Of a stretch of 64,000 nt of DNA, positions 6,778 through 15,772 are shown in pieces. The position numbers were made by a program, and so were the translations under genes. The stretch is taken from NCBI RefSeq assembly GCF_029853675.1, contig NZ_CP122539.1:605001-669000 (forward strand), in the 5' to 3' direction. Position 1 is the stretch's first letter. Each line of letters starts with the position of its first letter. Source of the stretch: Tenacibaculum tangerinum. GTDB lineage: Bacteria; Bacteroidota; Bacteroidia; Flavobacteriales; Flavobacteriaceae. Under the pieces are notes generated by a model. The model made no database searches. It was not told the origin of the DNA and worked only from the letters and a program-made list of their open reading frames with translations.

Positions 6778-7980
6778 TTATACGTCTTTTTCAGGATCAT
6801 AAATATCCATAATAAAGTGATAGTTATCTAAAGATATTTTGTCTTCTACGAAAGACTTGTTTACAACATTGTTTTTTGAATACTCTCCGTCTTTATAAAT
6901 ATTCCAGTTTTCATTATTTCTGTTTGTTAAGATAACTTTATCAGAATCTATTTCAAAATTACACCAATCGTTGTAATTAGCTATTCTTTTATAACTATGG
7001 TCAGAAACTTTCATATTACCTTTTACATCAATACCTTTAATATCTATACACATATTACAAAATTGAACAAAAGTAGTATTATCTAGAGGTATGACAAGAA
7101 AAGAATTAGTATTTCCTTTCTTTCTGTAGAGCTTGAAACCTTGCTTTAAATTATGATTATGATAAACTTCTGAAAAAGAGGAGAAGACATTATTTTCTTT
7201 AGCAGATTCTATGATAAAATGATTTTGAGTAATCGTTAAATTATTTTCAAAATTCTTTTTCTTCAATTCGAAATCTTTACCAAGATACACTCTACGAACC
7301 GTTTCGTCTTCGGCAAGTTCTTCAGGAGTTCCTTCTTTTAAAATACCTCCATTGTACATTAAGTAGGTTCTATCTGTAATGGCAAGTGTAGCCTGTACAT
7401 CGTGGTCGGTAATTAAAATGCCGATATTTTTATTTTTTAATTGCGCAACGATACCCTGAATGTCTTCTACTGCAATGGGGTCTACACCTGCAAAAGGCTC
7501 GTCTAATAAAATAAATTTAGGGTCAGAAGCCAAACAACGAGCAATTTCTGTTCTACGACGTTCTCCACCAGACAATAAATCACCACGGTTTTTACGTACG
7601 TGCCCTAAACTGAATTCATCAATTAACTCTTCCAAGCGTTCTTTTCTTTCAGCTTTAGTTCTATCAGTAAATTCAAGAACCGACATAATATTATCTTCAA
7701 CAGATAATTTTCTAAAAACAGATGCCTCTTGCGCCAAATAACCAATTCCTTTTTGAGAACGTTTGTACATCGCATCGGTAGTAATTTCTTCATCGTCTAA
7801 AAAAATATGACCATTGTTAGGCTTTATCATCCCTACAATCATATAAAAAGAAGTGGTTTTACCAGCTCCGTTAGGACCCAGTAGTCCAATAATTTCTCCT
7901 TGTTCAACTTCTAAAGAAATTCCTTTTACGACCTTTCTGTTACCGTATATTTTTTGTATGTTATTTGCTCTTAATTTCAT
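6778..7980 (-). CDS. LptB-like LPS-export ABC ATPase with a C-terminal extension
   Basis: Residues 1 to about 245 are a complete ABC ATPase of the LptB type: Walker [11 protein letters not shown]-loop, signature LSGGERRR, Walker [14 protein letters not shown] and H-loop TDHD. LptB powers lipopolysaccharide transport to the outer membrane with LptFG. The usual length is about 240-250 residues. This one has about 155 extra residues after [12 protein letters not shown], rich in Asn, Lys, Phe and Tyr, resembling no domain I know. It is the last gene of a minus-strand run after tatC and the ahpD-like gene. The extension may be a real added domain or the result of a read-through fusion. Confidence 0.85.
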   Translation of the reverse strand: MKLRANNIQKIYGNRKVVKGISLEVEQGEIIGLLGPNGAGKTTSFYMIVGMIKPNNGHIFLDDEEITTDAMYKRSQKGIGYLAQEASVFRKLSVEDNIMSVLEFTDRTKAERKERLEELIDEFSLGHVRKNRGDLLSGGERRRTEIARCLASDPKFILLDEPFAGVDPIAVEDIQGIVAQLKNKNIGILITDHDVQATLAITDRTYLMYNGGILKEGTPEELAEDETVRRVYLGKDFELKKKNFENNLTITQNHFIIESAKENNVFSSFSEVYHNHNLKQGFKLYRKKGNTNSFLVIPLDNTTFVQFCNMCIDIKGIDVKGNMKVSDHSYKRIANYNDWCNFEIDSDKVILTNRNNENWNIYKDGEYSKNNVVNKSFVEDKISLDNYHFIMDIYDPEKDV

Positions 7981-8067
7981 TTATTATTGTTGAAAAATGG
8001 AGTTGTTTAAGGTATAAAAGTAACAAAACTGTTTCTTAAAATCTTCTTAAATGATTAGGTGATAAAA

Positions 8068-8415
8068 TTAAGCTTCGTCTTCTAAAGCTTCCCAAAAGGC
8101 TACAGCTCTTCGTAAATGAGGAATTACGATAGTTCCGCCAACCAATGTGGCAATACTCATAGTTTCCATCATTTCTTCTTTGGTAACTCCGTTTTCGTAA
8201 GCTGTTTTTAAATGATAAGCAATGCAATCATCGCAGCGCAGTACTGCAGAGGCTACTAGGCCTAGTAATTCTTTTGTTTTAACAGGTAAATGACCTTCTG
8301 CGTAGGCATTGGTATCTAGGTTAAAAATACGTTTGATAATTTTATTGTTAGATGCTAAAATCTTGTCGTTCATTTTAGCACGATAGTCGTTAAACTCTTG
8401 GACTTTTTGTGACAT
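8068..8415 (-). CDS. Carboxymuconolactone decarboxylase/AhpD-like protein
   Basis: A 115-residue all-alpha protein of the CMD/AhpD-like family. It carries the reactive cysteine pair in RCDDCIAYH (about 60-68) and the typical downstream GGTIVIPH segment. AhpD relatives act as thiol-dependent peroxidase partners, while others are decarboxylases; the CxxC pair favours a redox role. Its start overlaps the 3' end of tatC by 26 nt, which implies translational coupling. It is cytoplasmic, with no signal peptide. Confidence 0.85.
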   Translation of the reverse strand: MSQKVQEFNDYRAKMNDKILASNNKIIKRIFNLDTNAYAEGHLPVKTKELLGLVASAVLRCDDCIAYHLKTAYENGVTKEEMMETMSIATLVGGTIVIPHLRRAVAFWEALEDEA

Positions 8416-9211
8416 TCTTTTGTTGTTGTTTTATAACAAATTTTGAAACATAAATACTCATTTCATATAAAATCATAATGGGTACCGAAACAATTACCTG
8501 ACTGGCTACGTCTGGTGGGGTAATAATTGCAGACAATATCAGTACTACCACAAATGCATGTTTACGGTATTTTCGTAAAAATTCTGGAGTAATCAATCCT
8601 ATTTTCGTGAGGAAGAAGATGACTACAGGAAGCTCAAAAAATACAGCAACACCTAGTAATGTATTGGTTATAAGACTAATATAAGCCTCTAGCTTAAAGT
8701 TATTTTCTATGGCGTCTGATATTTCAAAATTGTAAAAGAAATATACAGACATGGGTAGAATAACATAATAGCTAAATAAAATACCTAAAAAGAAAAGGAG
8801 AGAAGAAGTAAAAATAAATCCTCTTGATTTTTTCCTTTCGCTTTCGTGCAATCCTGGCGCTATAAATCGCCAAAACTCCCATAAAATATATGGAAAAGCA
8901 ACTACAAACCCTAAAATTAAAGAAGACCAAATACCCGTCATTAATTGCTGTGTAGGATTTAAAGCTTGTAATGTTTGTTTGAATTTAATAGCACAAAAGC
9001 TACTATCTATTCCAATAGAAGTAAATACTTTACAAAAAAATTGATAGGTAGCGAAATCAGGCTTTAAGTGAGCCAAGAGTACCTCATTAAAAACAAAGTT
9101 AATGTTAAAAAAAATTACGATTGCAATAACAAAAATTGCCGTAAAACTTCTTACTAGATGCCATCTTAGTTCTTCAAGATGGTCTAAAAAAGACATTTCT
9201 TTTTCTGCCAT
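8390..9211 (-). CDS. tatC: Twin-arginine translocase subunit TatC
   Basis: A 273-residue polytopic membrane protein with six predicted membrane helices. The N-terminal FLDHLEELRWHLVRS motif, which recognises the twin-arginine signal, is present, as is the conserved PYILWEFWRFIAPGL segment (about 108-122). TatC is the receptor of the Tat pathway, exporting folded proteins over the inner membrane. The segment between the first two helices is longer than in E. coli TatC, which I believe is usual in Bacteroidota. It starts 1 nt after the kdsD stop and overlaps the ahpD-like gene. Confidence 0.95.
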   Translation of the reverse strand: MAEKEMSFLDHLEELRWHLVRSFTAIFVIAIVIFFNINFVFNEVLLAHLKPDFATYQFFCKVFTSIGIDSSFCAIKFKQTLQALNPTQQLMTGIWSSLILGFVVAFPYILWEFWRFIAPGLHESERKKSRGFIFTSSLLFFLGILFSYYVILPMSVYFFYNFEISDAIENNFKLEAYISLITNTLLGVAVFFELPVVIFFLTKIGLITPEFLRKYRKHAFVVVLILSAIITPPDVASQVIVSVPIMILYEMSIYVSKFVIKQQQKNVTKSPRV

Positions 9212-9212
9212 C

Positions 9213-10184
9213 TTAAAATATTCCTTCTTTTATTAAATCGTGTAAATGTACTACGCCTACATAATTGTTGTTTGAATTGGTAACTAAAATTTGCGTAATG
9301 TTATTGTTTTCTAAAGCGTCTAAAGCTTCCACAGCCATAGCATCGACATCGATTGTTTTTGGTGTGGTACTCATAATGTCAGCCGCTGTAAGCTCATCAA
9401 TTTTAGTTGTTTTACTTAACATTCTACGAATGTCTCCGTCGGTAATGATTCCTGTAATTTTATCAGCAGTATCAACAACGGCGGTAACTCCTAAGCGTTT
9501 TTCAGAAATTTCAACAATTACCTGAGTAACTTTGTCTGTACTTTTAACCTTTGGTAATTCGTTATTTTTAATCAAATCAGAAACTCTTAAATACAAACGT
9601 TTGCCTAATGCACCTCCTGGATGGTATTTTGCAAAATCACTACTAGTAAAGCCTCTTAATTCTAACAAACAAATAGCAAGAGCATCTCCTAACACCAATT
9701 GAGCAGTGGTACTCGTAGTAGGTGCTAAATTGTTGGGACAGGCTTCTTTTTCAACATAAGAATTCAGTAAAAAATCGGCGTTTTTTCCTAAGAAAGAATC
9801 AGGGTTACCAGTAATGGCTATAATTTTATTCTTAGAATTTTTAATGAGAGGAACCAGTACTTTTATTTCTGGAGTATTACCACTTTTAGAAATACAAATT
9901 ACAACATCGTCTTGTTGTACATTACCTAAATCGCCATGAATAGCATCAGCAGCATGCATAAAAACTGCTGGAGTACCTGTAGAATTTAATGTTGCTACTA
10001 TCTTCGTAGCAATGTTCGCACTTTTTCCAATACCAGTTACAATAACACGTCCTTTAGAGTTCAATATAAAATTAACAGCATTTGTAAACGAGCTATCTAA
10101 TAAATTTGCTAAATTAGCAATAGCATTACTTTCTAAAAGAATAGTTTCTTTTGCGGTTGAGAGAATAGCATTTGCGTCTTTCAA
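9213..10184 (-). CDS. kdsD: Arabinose-5-phosphate isomerase, KpsF/GutQ/KdsD family
   Basis: The 323-residue enzyme has a SIS sugar-phosphate isomerase domain (about 35-170, with GKSANIATKIVATLNSTGTP and CISKSGNTPE) followed by two CBS repeats (about 205-320). KdsD converts ribulose-5-phosphate to arabinose-5-phosphate, the first step towards Kdo of the LPS inner core. Length and domain order match the family. It is the first gene of the run with tatC, the ahpD-like gene and lptB, so Kdo synthesis and LPS export sit together. It points away from recQ across a 146-bp intergenic region. Confidence 0.92.
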   Translation of the reverse strand: MKDANAILSTAKETILLESNAIANLANLLDSSFTNAVNFILNSKGRVIVTGIGKSANIATKIVATLNSTGTPAVFMHAADAIHGDLGNVQQDDVVICISKSGNTPEIKVLVPLIKNSKNKIIAITGNPDSFLGKNADFLLNSYVEKEACPNNLAPTTSTTAQLVLGDALAICLLELRGFTSSDFAKYHPGGALGKRLYLRVSDLIKNNELPKVKSTDKVTQVIVEISEKRLGVTAVVDTADKITGIITDGDIRRMLSKTTKIDELTAADIMSTTPKTIDVDAMAVEALDALENNNITQILVTNSNNNYVGVVHLHDLIKEGIF

Positions 10185-10330
10185 GTTAAAAAAGTTTTTA
10201 ATAAATTTTAAATTGTAAAAGTAGCAATAATTGAGAATAAAATCTTTTTTATTAAAAAGAAAGTTTACCTTTAATTGTTGTTATTAATTTTTGTAAATTA
10301 GTTTTCGTTTTTAATTTTTGATATTAGAAG

Positions 10331-12529
10331 ATGAATAGAGAGCAGACGGATTTATATGGATCATTAAAAAAAATCTTCGGATTTAACCAGTTTAAAGGAC
10401 TACAAGAAGATGTAGTGAATAGTGTATTGAATAATAAAAATACATTTGTTATCATGCCAACTGGTGGGGGTAAATCGCTATGCTATCAGCTCCCTGCCTT
10501 AATGAAAGAAGGCACAGCTATTGTAGTATCGCCACTCATAGCTCTGATGAAAAATCAGGTAGATGCCATCAGAGGGATTTCTGAAAATCAAGGAATAGCC
10601 CATGTATTAAACTCTTCGTTGAACAAGTCAGAGATAGCACAAGTGAAATCAGATATTGAAGCAGGAATTACAAAATTGCTATATGTAGCTCCTGAATCTT
10701 TAATTAAAGAAGAATATGCTGAATTTCTAAGAAAGCAAAAAATATCGTTTGTAGCGATTGATGAAGCACATTGTATTTCTGAATGGGGGCATGACTTTAG
10801 ACCCGAGTACCGAAATCTGAAAAATATTATCAAGGAAATTGATAACGTACCTATCATTGGTTTAACTGCAACTGCGACCGAGAAAGTACAAGAAGATATT
10901 TTAAAAACTCTCGGAATGACCGATGCCAATGTTTTTAAAGCATCGTTCAACAGACCCAATTTGTTTTATGAAGTACGCCCTAAAACAAAGGACGTAGAAA
11001 AAGACATTATTCGTTTTATAAAACAACGACCAGGTAAATCAGGAATAATTTATTGTTTAAGCCGTAAAAAAGTAGAAGAAATAGCACAAATTTTACAAGT
11101 TAACGGTATCAATGCAGTTCCTTATCACGCAGGTTTAGATGCCAAAACACGTGTAAAGCATCAAGATATGTTCTTGATGGAAGATTGTGAAGTGGTGGTA
11201 GCTACCATTGCCTTTGGTATGGGAATAGACAAACCAGATGTTCGTTTTGTAATACACCACGATATTCCAAAAAGTTTAGAGAGTTATTATCAAGAAACAG
11301 GTAGAGCTGGTCGTGATGGGGGAGAAGGTTACTGTTTAACATTCTATTCGTATAAAGATATTGAAAAGCTTGAAAAATTCATGGCGAATAAGCCAGTAGC
11401 CGAACAAGAAGTAGGGCATGCACTGTTGCAAGAAGTTGTGGGGTATGCAGAAACTTCAATGAATAGGAGAAAATATTTACTGCATTATTTTGGAGAAGAG
11501 TTTGATGAAGTACATGGTGAAGGGGCTAATATGGATGATAACATGCGTAATCCAAAGAAAAAGCACGAAGCCAAAGATGAAGTGGTAACCTTGCTCTCTG
11601 TAATTAGAGATACAAGCGAAATGTATAAACCAAAAGAAATTGTAAACACGCTTATTGGTAAAGAAAATGCCTTATTAAAATCTCATAGAACAACCGAACA
11701 ACCTTTTTTCGGTATAGGTAAAGCAAAAGACAACCATTATTGGATGGCTTTGATCCGACAAGTATTGGTGGCTGATTTGATACAAAAGGAAATAGAACAA
11801 TACGGAGTTTTAAAGCTTACCAAAGCAGGAAAAGAGTTTATAAATGATCCATCATCATTTATGATGACAGAGAATCATGTATATGAAACAGCAGATGACG
11901 GTACGATTATAACCAACGAAAAGTCAGCAGGAGGAGGCGTAGACGATGCATTGGTAAAAATGTTGAAAGACCTTAGAAAAACTGTTGGAAAACGTTTAGG
12001 AGTACCCCCATTTGCAGTTTTTCAAGATCCATCTTTAGACGACATGGCGCTTAAATATCCAATTACATTAGATGAACTAGCTAAAGTTCACGGGGTTGGA
12101 GAAGGAAAGGCGAGAAAGTATGGAAAAGATTTTGTAGCACTTATTTCAAAATACGTAGAAGATAACGATATCATGCGTCCAGATGATTTAATTGTGAAAA
12201 GTACTGGAGTAAATTCAGGACTAAAACTATATATTATTCAAAATACCGATAGAAAACTACCTCTAGAAGATATAGCAAAGTCTAAAGGTTTAGAAATGTC
12301 TGAATTGATAAAAGAAATGGAAGCGATTGTATTTTCTGGAACGAAGCTAAACATCGATTATGCAGTAGATGACTTGCTTGATGAAGACCAGCAAGAAGAA
12401 ATCCATGAGTATTTTATGGAAGCGGAAACAGATAAAATTCAAGAAGCTTTAGATGAGTTTGATGGAGATTATGACGATGATGAGTTACGCTTAATGCGCA
12501 TTAAATTTACCAGTGAAGTAGCCAACTAG
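10331..12529 (+). CDS. recQ: ATP-dependent DNA helicase RecQ
   Basis: The 732-residue helicase holds the RecQ set of motifs: Walker A MPTGGGKSLCYQLPAL, the Walker B box IDEAHCISEWGHDFRP, and motif VI QETGRAGRDG. A winged-helix RQC region follows, then an HRDC domain (about 545-620) and an acidic tail. It unwinds DNA in recombination and fork repair. The RQC zinc site is absent: where E. coli RecQ has four cysteines around the YFGE motif, this protein reads ETSMNRRKYLLHYFGEEF with no cysteine there or in the next 60 residues. Start ATG 10331 gives standard length. Confidence 0.95.
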   Translation: MNREQTDLYGSLKKIFGFNQFKGLQEDVVNSVLNNKNTFVIMPTGGGKSLCYQLPALMKEGTAIVVSPLIALMKNQVDAIRGISENQGIAHVLNSSLNKSEIAQVKSDIEAGITKLLYVAPESLIKEEYAEFLRKQKISFVAIDEAHCISEWGHDFRPEYRNLKNIIKEIDNVPIIGLTATATEKVQEDILKTLGMTDANVFKASFNRPNLFYEVRPKTKDVEKDIIRFIKQRPGKSGIIYCLSRKKVEEIAQILQVNGINAVPYHAGLDAKTRVKHQDMFLMEDCEVVVATIAFGMGIDKPDVRFVIHHDIPKSLESYYQETGRAGRDGGEGYCLTFYSYKDIEKLEKFMANKPVAEQEVGHALLQEVVGYAETSMNRRKYLLHYFGEEFDEVHGEGANMDDNMRNPKKKHEAKDEVVTLLSVIRDTSEMYKPKEIVNTLIGKENALLKSHRTTEQPFFGIGKAKDNHYWMALIRQVLVADLIQKEIEQYGVLKLTKAGKEFINDPSSFMMTENHVYETADDGTIITNEKSAGGGVDDALVKMLKDLRKTVGKRLGVPPFAVFQDPSLDDMALKYPITLDELAKVHGVGEGKARKYGKDFVALISKYVEDNDIMRPDDLIVKSTGVNSGLKLYIIQNTDRKLPLEDIAKSKGLEMSELIKEMEAIVFSGTKLNIDYAVDDLLDEDQQEEIHEYFMEAETDKIQEALDEFDGDYDDDELRLMRIKFTSEVAN

Positions 12530-12541
12530 AAAAAATAGAAT

Positions 12542-12967
12542 ATGCAAGGAAGTACGTATTTACACTTTAACGGAGATTGCAAAGAAGCAATGGCTTTTTA
12601 TGCAGATGTTTTAGGAGGAGAGATGACAATGTTAATGCAATTTAAAGATGCTCCTGAAGAGGTTTACAAAAACATTCCTGATGAAGCAATGGAATTAACA
12701 ATGCATTGTACTGTAGAAGCAGGAAGTTTTTCTATCATGGGTTCTGATTTCTTAGACGAAAATGAAACATTAACCAAAGGGAATAACTTTGCGGTTAGCA
12801 TAAATACTGAAGACGAAGCAGCAGCAGTAGCAATTTTTAACGGACTTTCTAATGAGGGAAGCGTTATGATGCCACTTGAAGAAGCTTTTTGGGGAGGTAA
12901 ATTTGGAATGTTACGAGATAAGTATGGAGTGAATTGGATGATTTCTATAGAAGAGCAAATTTCTTAA
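12542..12967 (+). CDS. VOC/PhnB-like glyoxalase-fold protein
   Basis: The 141-residue protein has the PhnB-type vicinal oxygen chelate fold: STYLHFNGDCKEAMAFYADVLGGE at the N-terminus (split here only for its family cue CKEAMAFY) and the closing WGGKFGMLRDKYGVNWMI motif. Such proteins are often annotated as 3-demethylubiquinone methyltransferase-like, but their function is unproven and they are not methyltransferases by fold. It lies 12 nt after recQ and 39 nt before an acetyltransferase gene, so the three may share a transcript. Cytoplasmic. Confidence 0.85.
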   Translation: MQGSTYLHFNGDCKEAMAFYADVLGGEMTMLMQFKDAPEEVYKNIPDEAMELTMHCTVEAGSFSIMGSDFLDENETLTKGNNFAVSINTEDEAAAVAIFNGLSNEGSVMMPLEEAFWGGKFGMLRDKYGVNWMISIEEQIS

Positions 12968-13006
12968 ACTTTACAATAATTAATTAGGTTTTAAAAAATC
13001 CAAAAT

Positions 13007-13522
13007 TTGAACTATAAAACCTTCGAAACAGAACGCTTATTTTTAAGACCAACCACAGAGGAAGACGCTGCATTTATCCTTGAGCTTTTAAACACCCCTA
13101 AATGGATTGAATTTATTGGCGATAGAAATGTAAAAACGCTAGAAGATGCAAAAGCGTACATTAAACAAAAAATGATTCCACAGCTTGAAAGGCTTGGATA
13201 TGGTAATTATACATTACTAAGAAAAGAAAACCATCATAAAATAGGTACTTGTGGTTTGTATGATAGGGAAGGATTGGAAGGAATTGATATCGGATTTGCT
13301 TTTTTGCCTGAGTACGAGAAAAAAGGATATGCTTTCGAGGCTTCGAGTAGAATAAAAGAGGCGGCATTAAACGAGTTTGGAATAGAAACAATAAACGCCA
13401 TTACTACAAAAAACAATGTTGCTTCTCAAAAACTTCTAGAAAAACTCGGACTTAGTTATTCGGGGACGACAAAAATACCAAATGACGATGAAGAATTATT
13501 GGTATACAAACTAAAAAAATAA
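13007..13522 (+). CDS. GNAT N-acetyltransferase, RimJ/RimL type
   Basis: A 171-residue acetyltransferase. The start FETERLFLRPTTEEDA and later AFLPEYEKKGYAFEASS are typical of the RimJ/RimL-like group. The acetyl-CoA loop is EYEKKGYAFEA near 105, and the closing NVASQKLLEKLGL motif is clear. No ATG is available near the family start, so the TTG at 13007 is taken as initiator. The substrate is unknown; relatives acetylate protein N-termini, small amines or antibiotics. It stands before an insertion-sequence region. Confidence 0.85.
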   Translation: MNYKTFETERLFLRPTTEEDAAFILELLNTPKWIEFIGDRNVKTLEDAKAYIKQKMIPQLERLGYGNYTLLRKENHHKIGTCGLYDREGLEGIDIGFAFLPEYEKKGYAFEASSRIKEAALNEFGIETINAITTKNNVASQKLLEKLGLSYSGTTKIPNDDEELLVYKLKK

Positions 13523-13584
13523 CATAAGCACATTTTTTAACCATGACCTTGGTGCGTAAGTTTTGACTATAAAATTCTGAGTAA

Positions 13585-13695
13585 AACCTACTTTATAAAT
13601 GCTCGGGTAATATTCAAGGCGAACCATATATTACACCTGTTGAAGCTACCATTATTATGGCACTTTCAGAAAACAGATTGTTTTCTGAGATTTAA
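13585..13695 (+). pseudogene. Possible gene remnant next to the IS
   Basis: A 36-codon open stretch reads like the C-terminus of a protein (GEPYITPVEATIIMALS then NRLFSEI and stop) but has no start codon and is preceded by an in-frame stop at 13582. I do not recognise the family. It lies in the 315-bp gap between the acetyltransferase gene and the transposase, so it may be what is left of a gene disrupted by transposition. The rest of the gap shows nothing clear. Confidence 0.3.
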
Positions 13696-13837
13696 GAAAA
13701 ATCGGTATTCGAATTTTACAATTTTAATCTCGATTTTTGATTTTAGTGGCTTTTTTGAGTTTCTTCAAGGTAAAATTTTAGGAAAAAGATCCGACAAGAC
13801 ATACCTCTCTCATTAACCTTATTTTTGGGCTTTAAAA

Positions 13838-15103
13838 TTAGGCTGTTTTTTTGTCTATTTCTCTCGCTTTTCTACGACCAATTTCAAGTGCGTTCCCTGT
13901 GTGTATTCCAAAGAAAATCCAAAGAATCTCATTTTTTTTAGTTTTAGCCTTTATCTTTTTTAAATGATAATGTTCTTTATCCTTACCAAAAGACCCTTCT
14001 AATCTTGTAGCTCTTTCTTTGGAAATAATAGCTCTAAGTTTCTGTTTTTCTTTGTGGTTTTTAGATTTTTTCCCCTTAGGAATAAAGTCTGTTTGTATAG
14101 CTTTAGAACTACAGTATTTTCTGTTTTTATTGGTGGCATAAATTTTATCTGCTCCAGCTATTTTTACTTTCTTTCGAGTTAATCCTTGCACTTTTTGAAC
14201 CGTTTGTATAAAACGATTTCCCTCGTGAAAAGCATTAAAATTGATGTGTTCTATAAAACTAATCCCGTCTATTTGAACTTTGTTCACTTTTGCTCCAAAT
14301 TCAACAGGTTTTACTTCTTTTCCCCTGACAATAGGACGAATATAATCCTTATGAATACTCACAATTCTATCCTTTATTTTCTCTCCTGTATCAAAGTGAT
14401 GCTTTTGTTGCTCGTAAATCTTTTGAATTGTAGCTATTCTCTTATAATATTGTGGGGTAAACTCTAGTTTAGAATGGATTTGTAGTTCTTTTTCAAAATT
14501 GATAAACTTCAATAGTAATTTTAATAATGCTCTAGTTAATGAGATTCGTTTTGATTTGGTTTTTCTTCGCATTTTACTAAACCCTTGATAACGTTTCTTC
14601 CATTTCAAATACTTACTTCGAATCATTTTAACTCCTAACACTGAGCAGGTTTTTTGTAGTTGTTTATAAAGCCAATGCACAGACTGCCAAAGTAATTTTT
14701 GAATGCTAGGATAAGATAGTTCACTCTCATAACAAGTTGCATCCATAACTATTTGATTGGCGCTCTCTATTTGACCTTTCCAAAAAGAAAAAAGAACTTT
14801 CTCAACTGAACTAATCTCTAATTTCTCTGATAATTCACAACGTATTTGACTTACTATTTTATTGGTCAAACGTTCAAATCCTAGTTCAACATCACAAAAA
14901 AATTGATAATCAAGATTGGAATTTAATTGCTCTATTAATTTCTTATCTGAACAATTAGCGTAATGCTTCAAAAACATTAAACCAAGCCTCCCTTTAGGAC
15001 TAAAAAGATAGTTTCGCCCTGTTGATTGTTCATGGATACCAAAAGTATTTACCAAATCATCCCAAGGAATAGCAGCATGGATTTTGCCTAAATCTCCCTC
15101 CAA
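13838..15103 (-). CDS. IS1182/IS5-like DDE transposase, probable 5' frameshift
   Basis: A DUF772-plus-DDE transposase. Catalytic residues are visible: first Asp in IVMDATCYES, second in KIAGADKIYAT, and Glu in RLEGSFGKD. This open frame starts at a TTG, but the frame stays open upstream to about 15182, encoding family-like residues (FFPLSENYDAHYARFLEG). The only ATG, at 15189-15191, is one base out of frame across an A4 run at 15185-15188; with three As the ATG would enter the transposase frame. So this copy probably carries a 1-base insertion and may be inactive unless slippage or the TTG rescues it. Confidence 0.85.
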   Translation of the reverse strand: MEGDLGKIHAAIPWDDLVNTFGIHEQSTGRNYLFSPKGRLGLMFLKHYANCSDKKLIEQLNSNLDYQFFCDVELGFERLTNKIVSQIRCELSEKLEISSVEKVLFSFWKGQIESANQIVMDATCYESELSYPSIQKLLWQSVHWLYKQLQKTCSVLGVKMIRSKYLKWKKRYQGFSKMRRKTKSKRISLTRALLKLLLKFINFEKELQIHSKLEFTPQYYKRIATIQKIYEQQKHHFDTGEKIKDRIVSIHKDYIRPIVRGKEVKPVEFGAKVNKVQIDGISFIEHINFNAFHEGNRFIQTVQKVQGLTRKKVKIAGADKIYATNKNRKYCSSKAIQTDFIPKGKKSKNHKEKQKLRAIISKERATRLEGSFGKDKEHYHLKKIKAKTKKNEILWIFFGIHTGNALEIGRRKAREIDKKTA

Positions 15104-15206
15104 AAAACGTGCATAATGAGCATCATAATTCTCGCTTAGGGGAAAAAATTGAAATACGGTGTTGCATTTCAGAAATTCTTCGTATTTTCATAATTAAGTA
15201 ATGTGA
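13838..15206 (-). mobile_element. Insertion sequence, ends not resolved
   Basis: A single-gene IS of the IS1182/IS5-like type is inferred from the transposase. I looked for terminal inverted repeats on both sides but found no convincing pair. The right end must lie between the out-of-frame ATG (15191) and the terminator that starts at 15207. The left end could be anywhere in the gap before 13838. No target-site duplication was identified, so the element may have lost an end. Confidence 0.6.
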
Positions 15207-15246
15207 AAACCCCGTTTTTTGCCTTTTTAGGTGATTTTCGGGGTTT
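15205..15246 (-). terminator. Terminator of the porX-ald gene run
   Basis: Read on the minus strand, AAACCCCG (15246-15239) pairs with CGGGGTTT (15214-15207), and a short inner CCT/AGG stem closes the loop. Three more bases including TT follow. It lies about 120 bp past the stop of the small membrane protein gene at 15363. A second weak hairpin, AAATCCC/GGGATTT, is at 15268-15293. Confidence 0.55.
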
Positions 15247-15362
15247 GTTTTGAAGATAAGGTACAACAAATCCCCTGTAAAAACAAGGGATTTCTATTTT
15301 ATGAAAGTGCCTATTATAGGAAAGAGAAGATGCAAATTCTTTACAATACAATTTGTTTGTTA

Positions 15363-15734
15363 TTACTTAATAAAAATTTTATCAACCGTAGCAGTTGAAT
15401 CACATCGAATCACATACAAATCAATGTGTTTTAAGCTGTCTTTTCCTGTAATAAAATATTCTGCACAAGGTTTTAATCGAGGTTTGCTTTTACCAAAATT
15501 AACATCTCCATGAACTAGAATTGCAGCAATCGTAGCAGTATCAATTTCGGAGTTAGCGAGTACTTTTAGGGCATTTTCAGAGAACAAACGTTTTTTTATC
15601 CTAATGGTTTTTAAAGTACGTGCGTCCATTCCATAGTCAAAAGAAACATCTTTTCCCTTCCATATAAAAAGTACGACGAGACACCCTAAAGTCAACCCTA
15701 CTAAATAATAACCAACTCGTTTTAACCACTGCAT
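15363..15734 (-). CDS. Small membrane-anchored protein, DUF4258-like
   Basis: A 123-residue protein with one N-terminal membrane helix (about 7-25, YYLVGLTLGCLVVLFIW), then a soluble region with GMDARTLKTIRIKKRLF. From memory, small proteins of this layout beside alanine dehydrogenase in Flavobacteriaceae are annotated DUF4258, but I cannot confirm the match. The C-terminal part (PRLKPCAEYFITG to the end) probably faces the periplasm. It starts 38 nt after ald and likely shares its transcript. Function unknown. Confidence 0.65.
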   Translation of the reverse strand: MQWLKRVGYYLVGLTLGCLVVLFIWKGKDVSFDYGMDARTLKTIRIKKRLFSENALKVLANSEIDTATIAAILVHGDVNFGKSKPRLKPCAEYFITGKDSLKHIDLYVIRCDSTATVDKIFIK

Positions 15735-15772
15735 AGTTTAAAAATTGAAGCGCAAAAGTACGTAAAATCGAA

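Noticed and set aside
13760..15260. Terminal inverted repeats for the IS
   Set aside because: T-rich stretches on both sides look alike but do not align as a clear inverted pair, so no ends were assigned.
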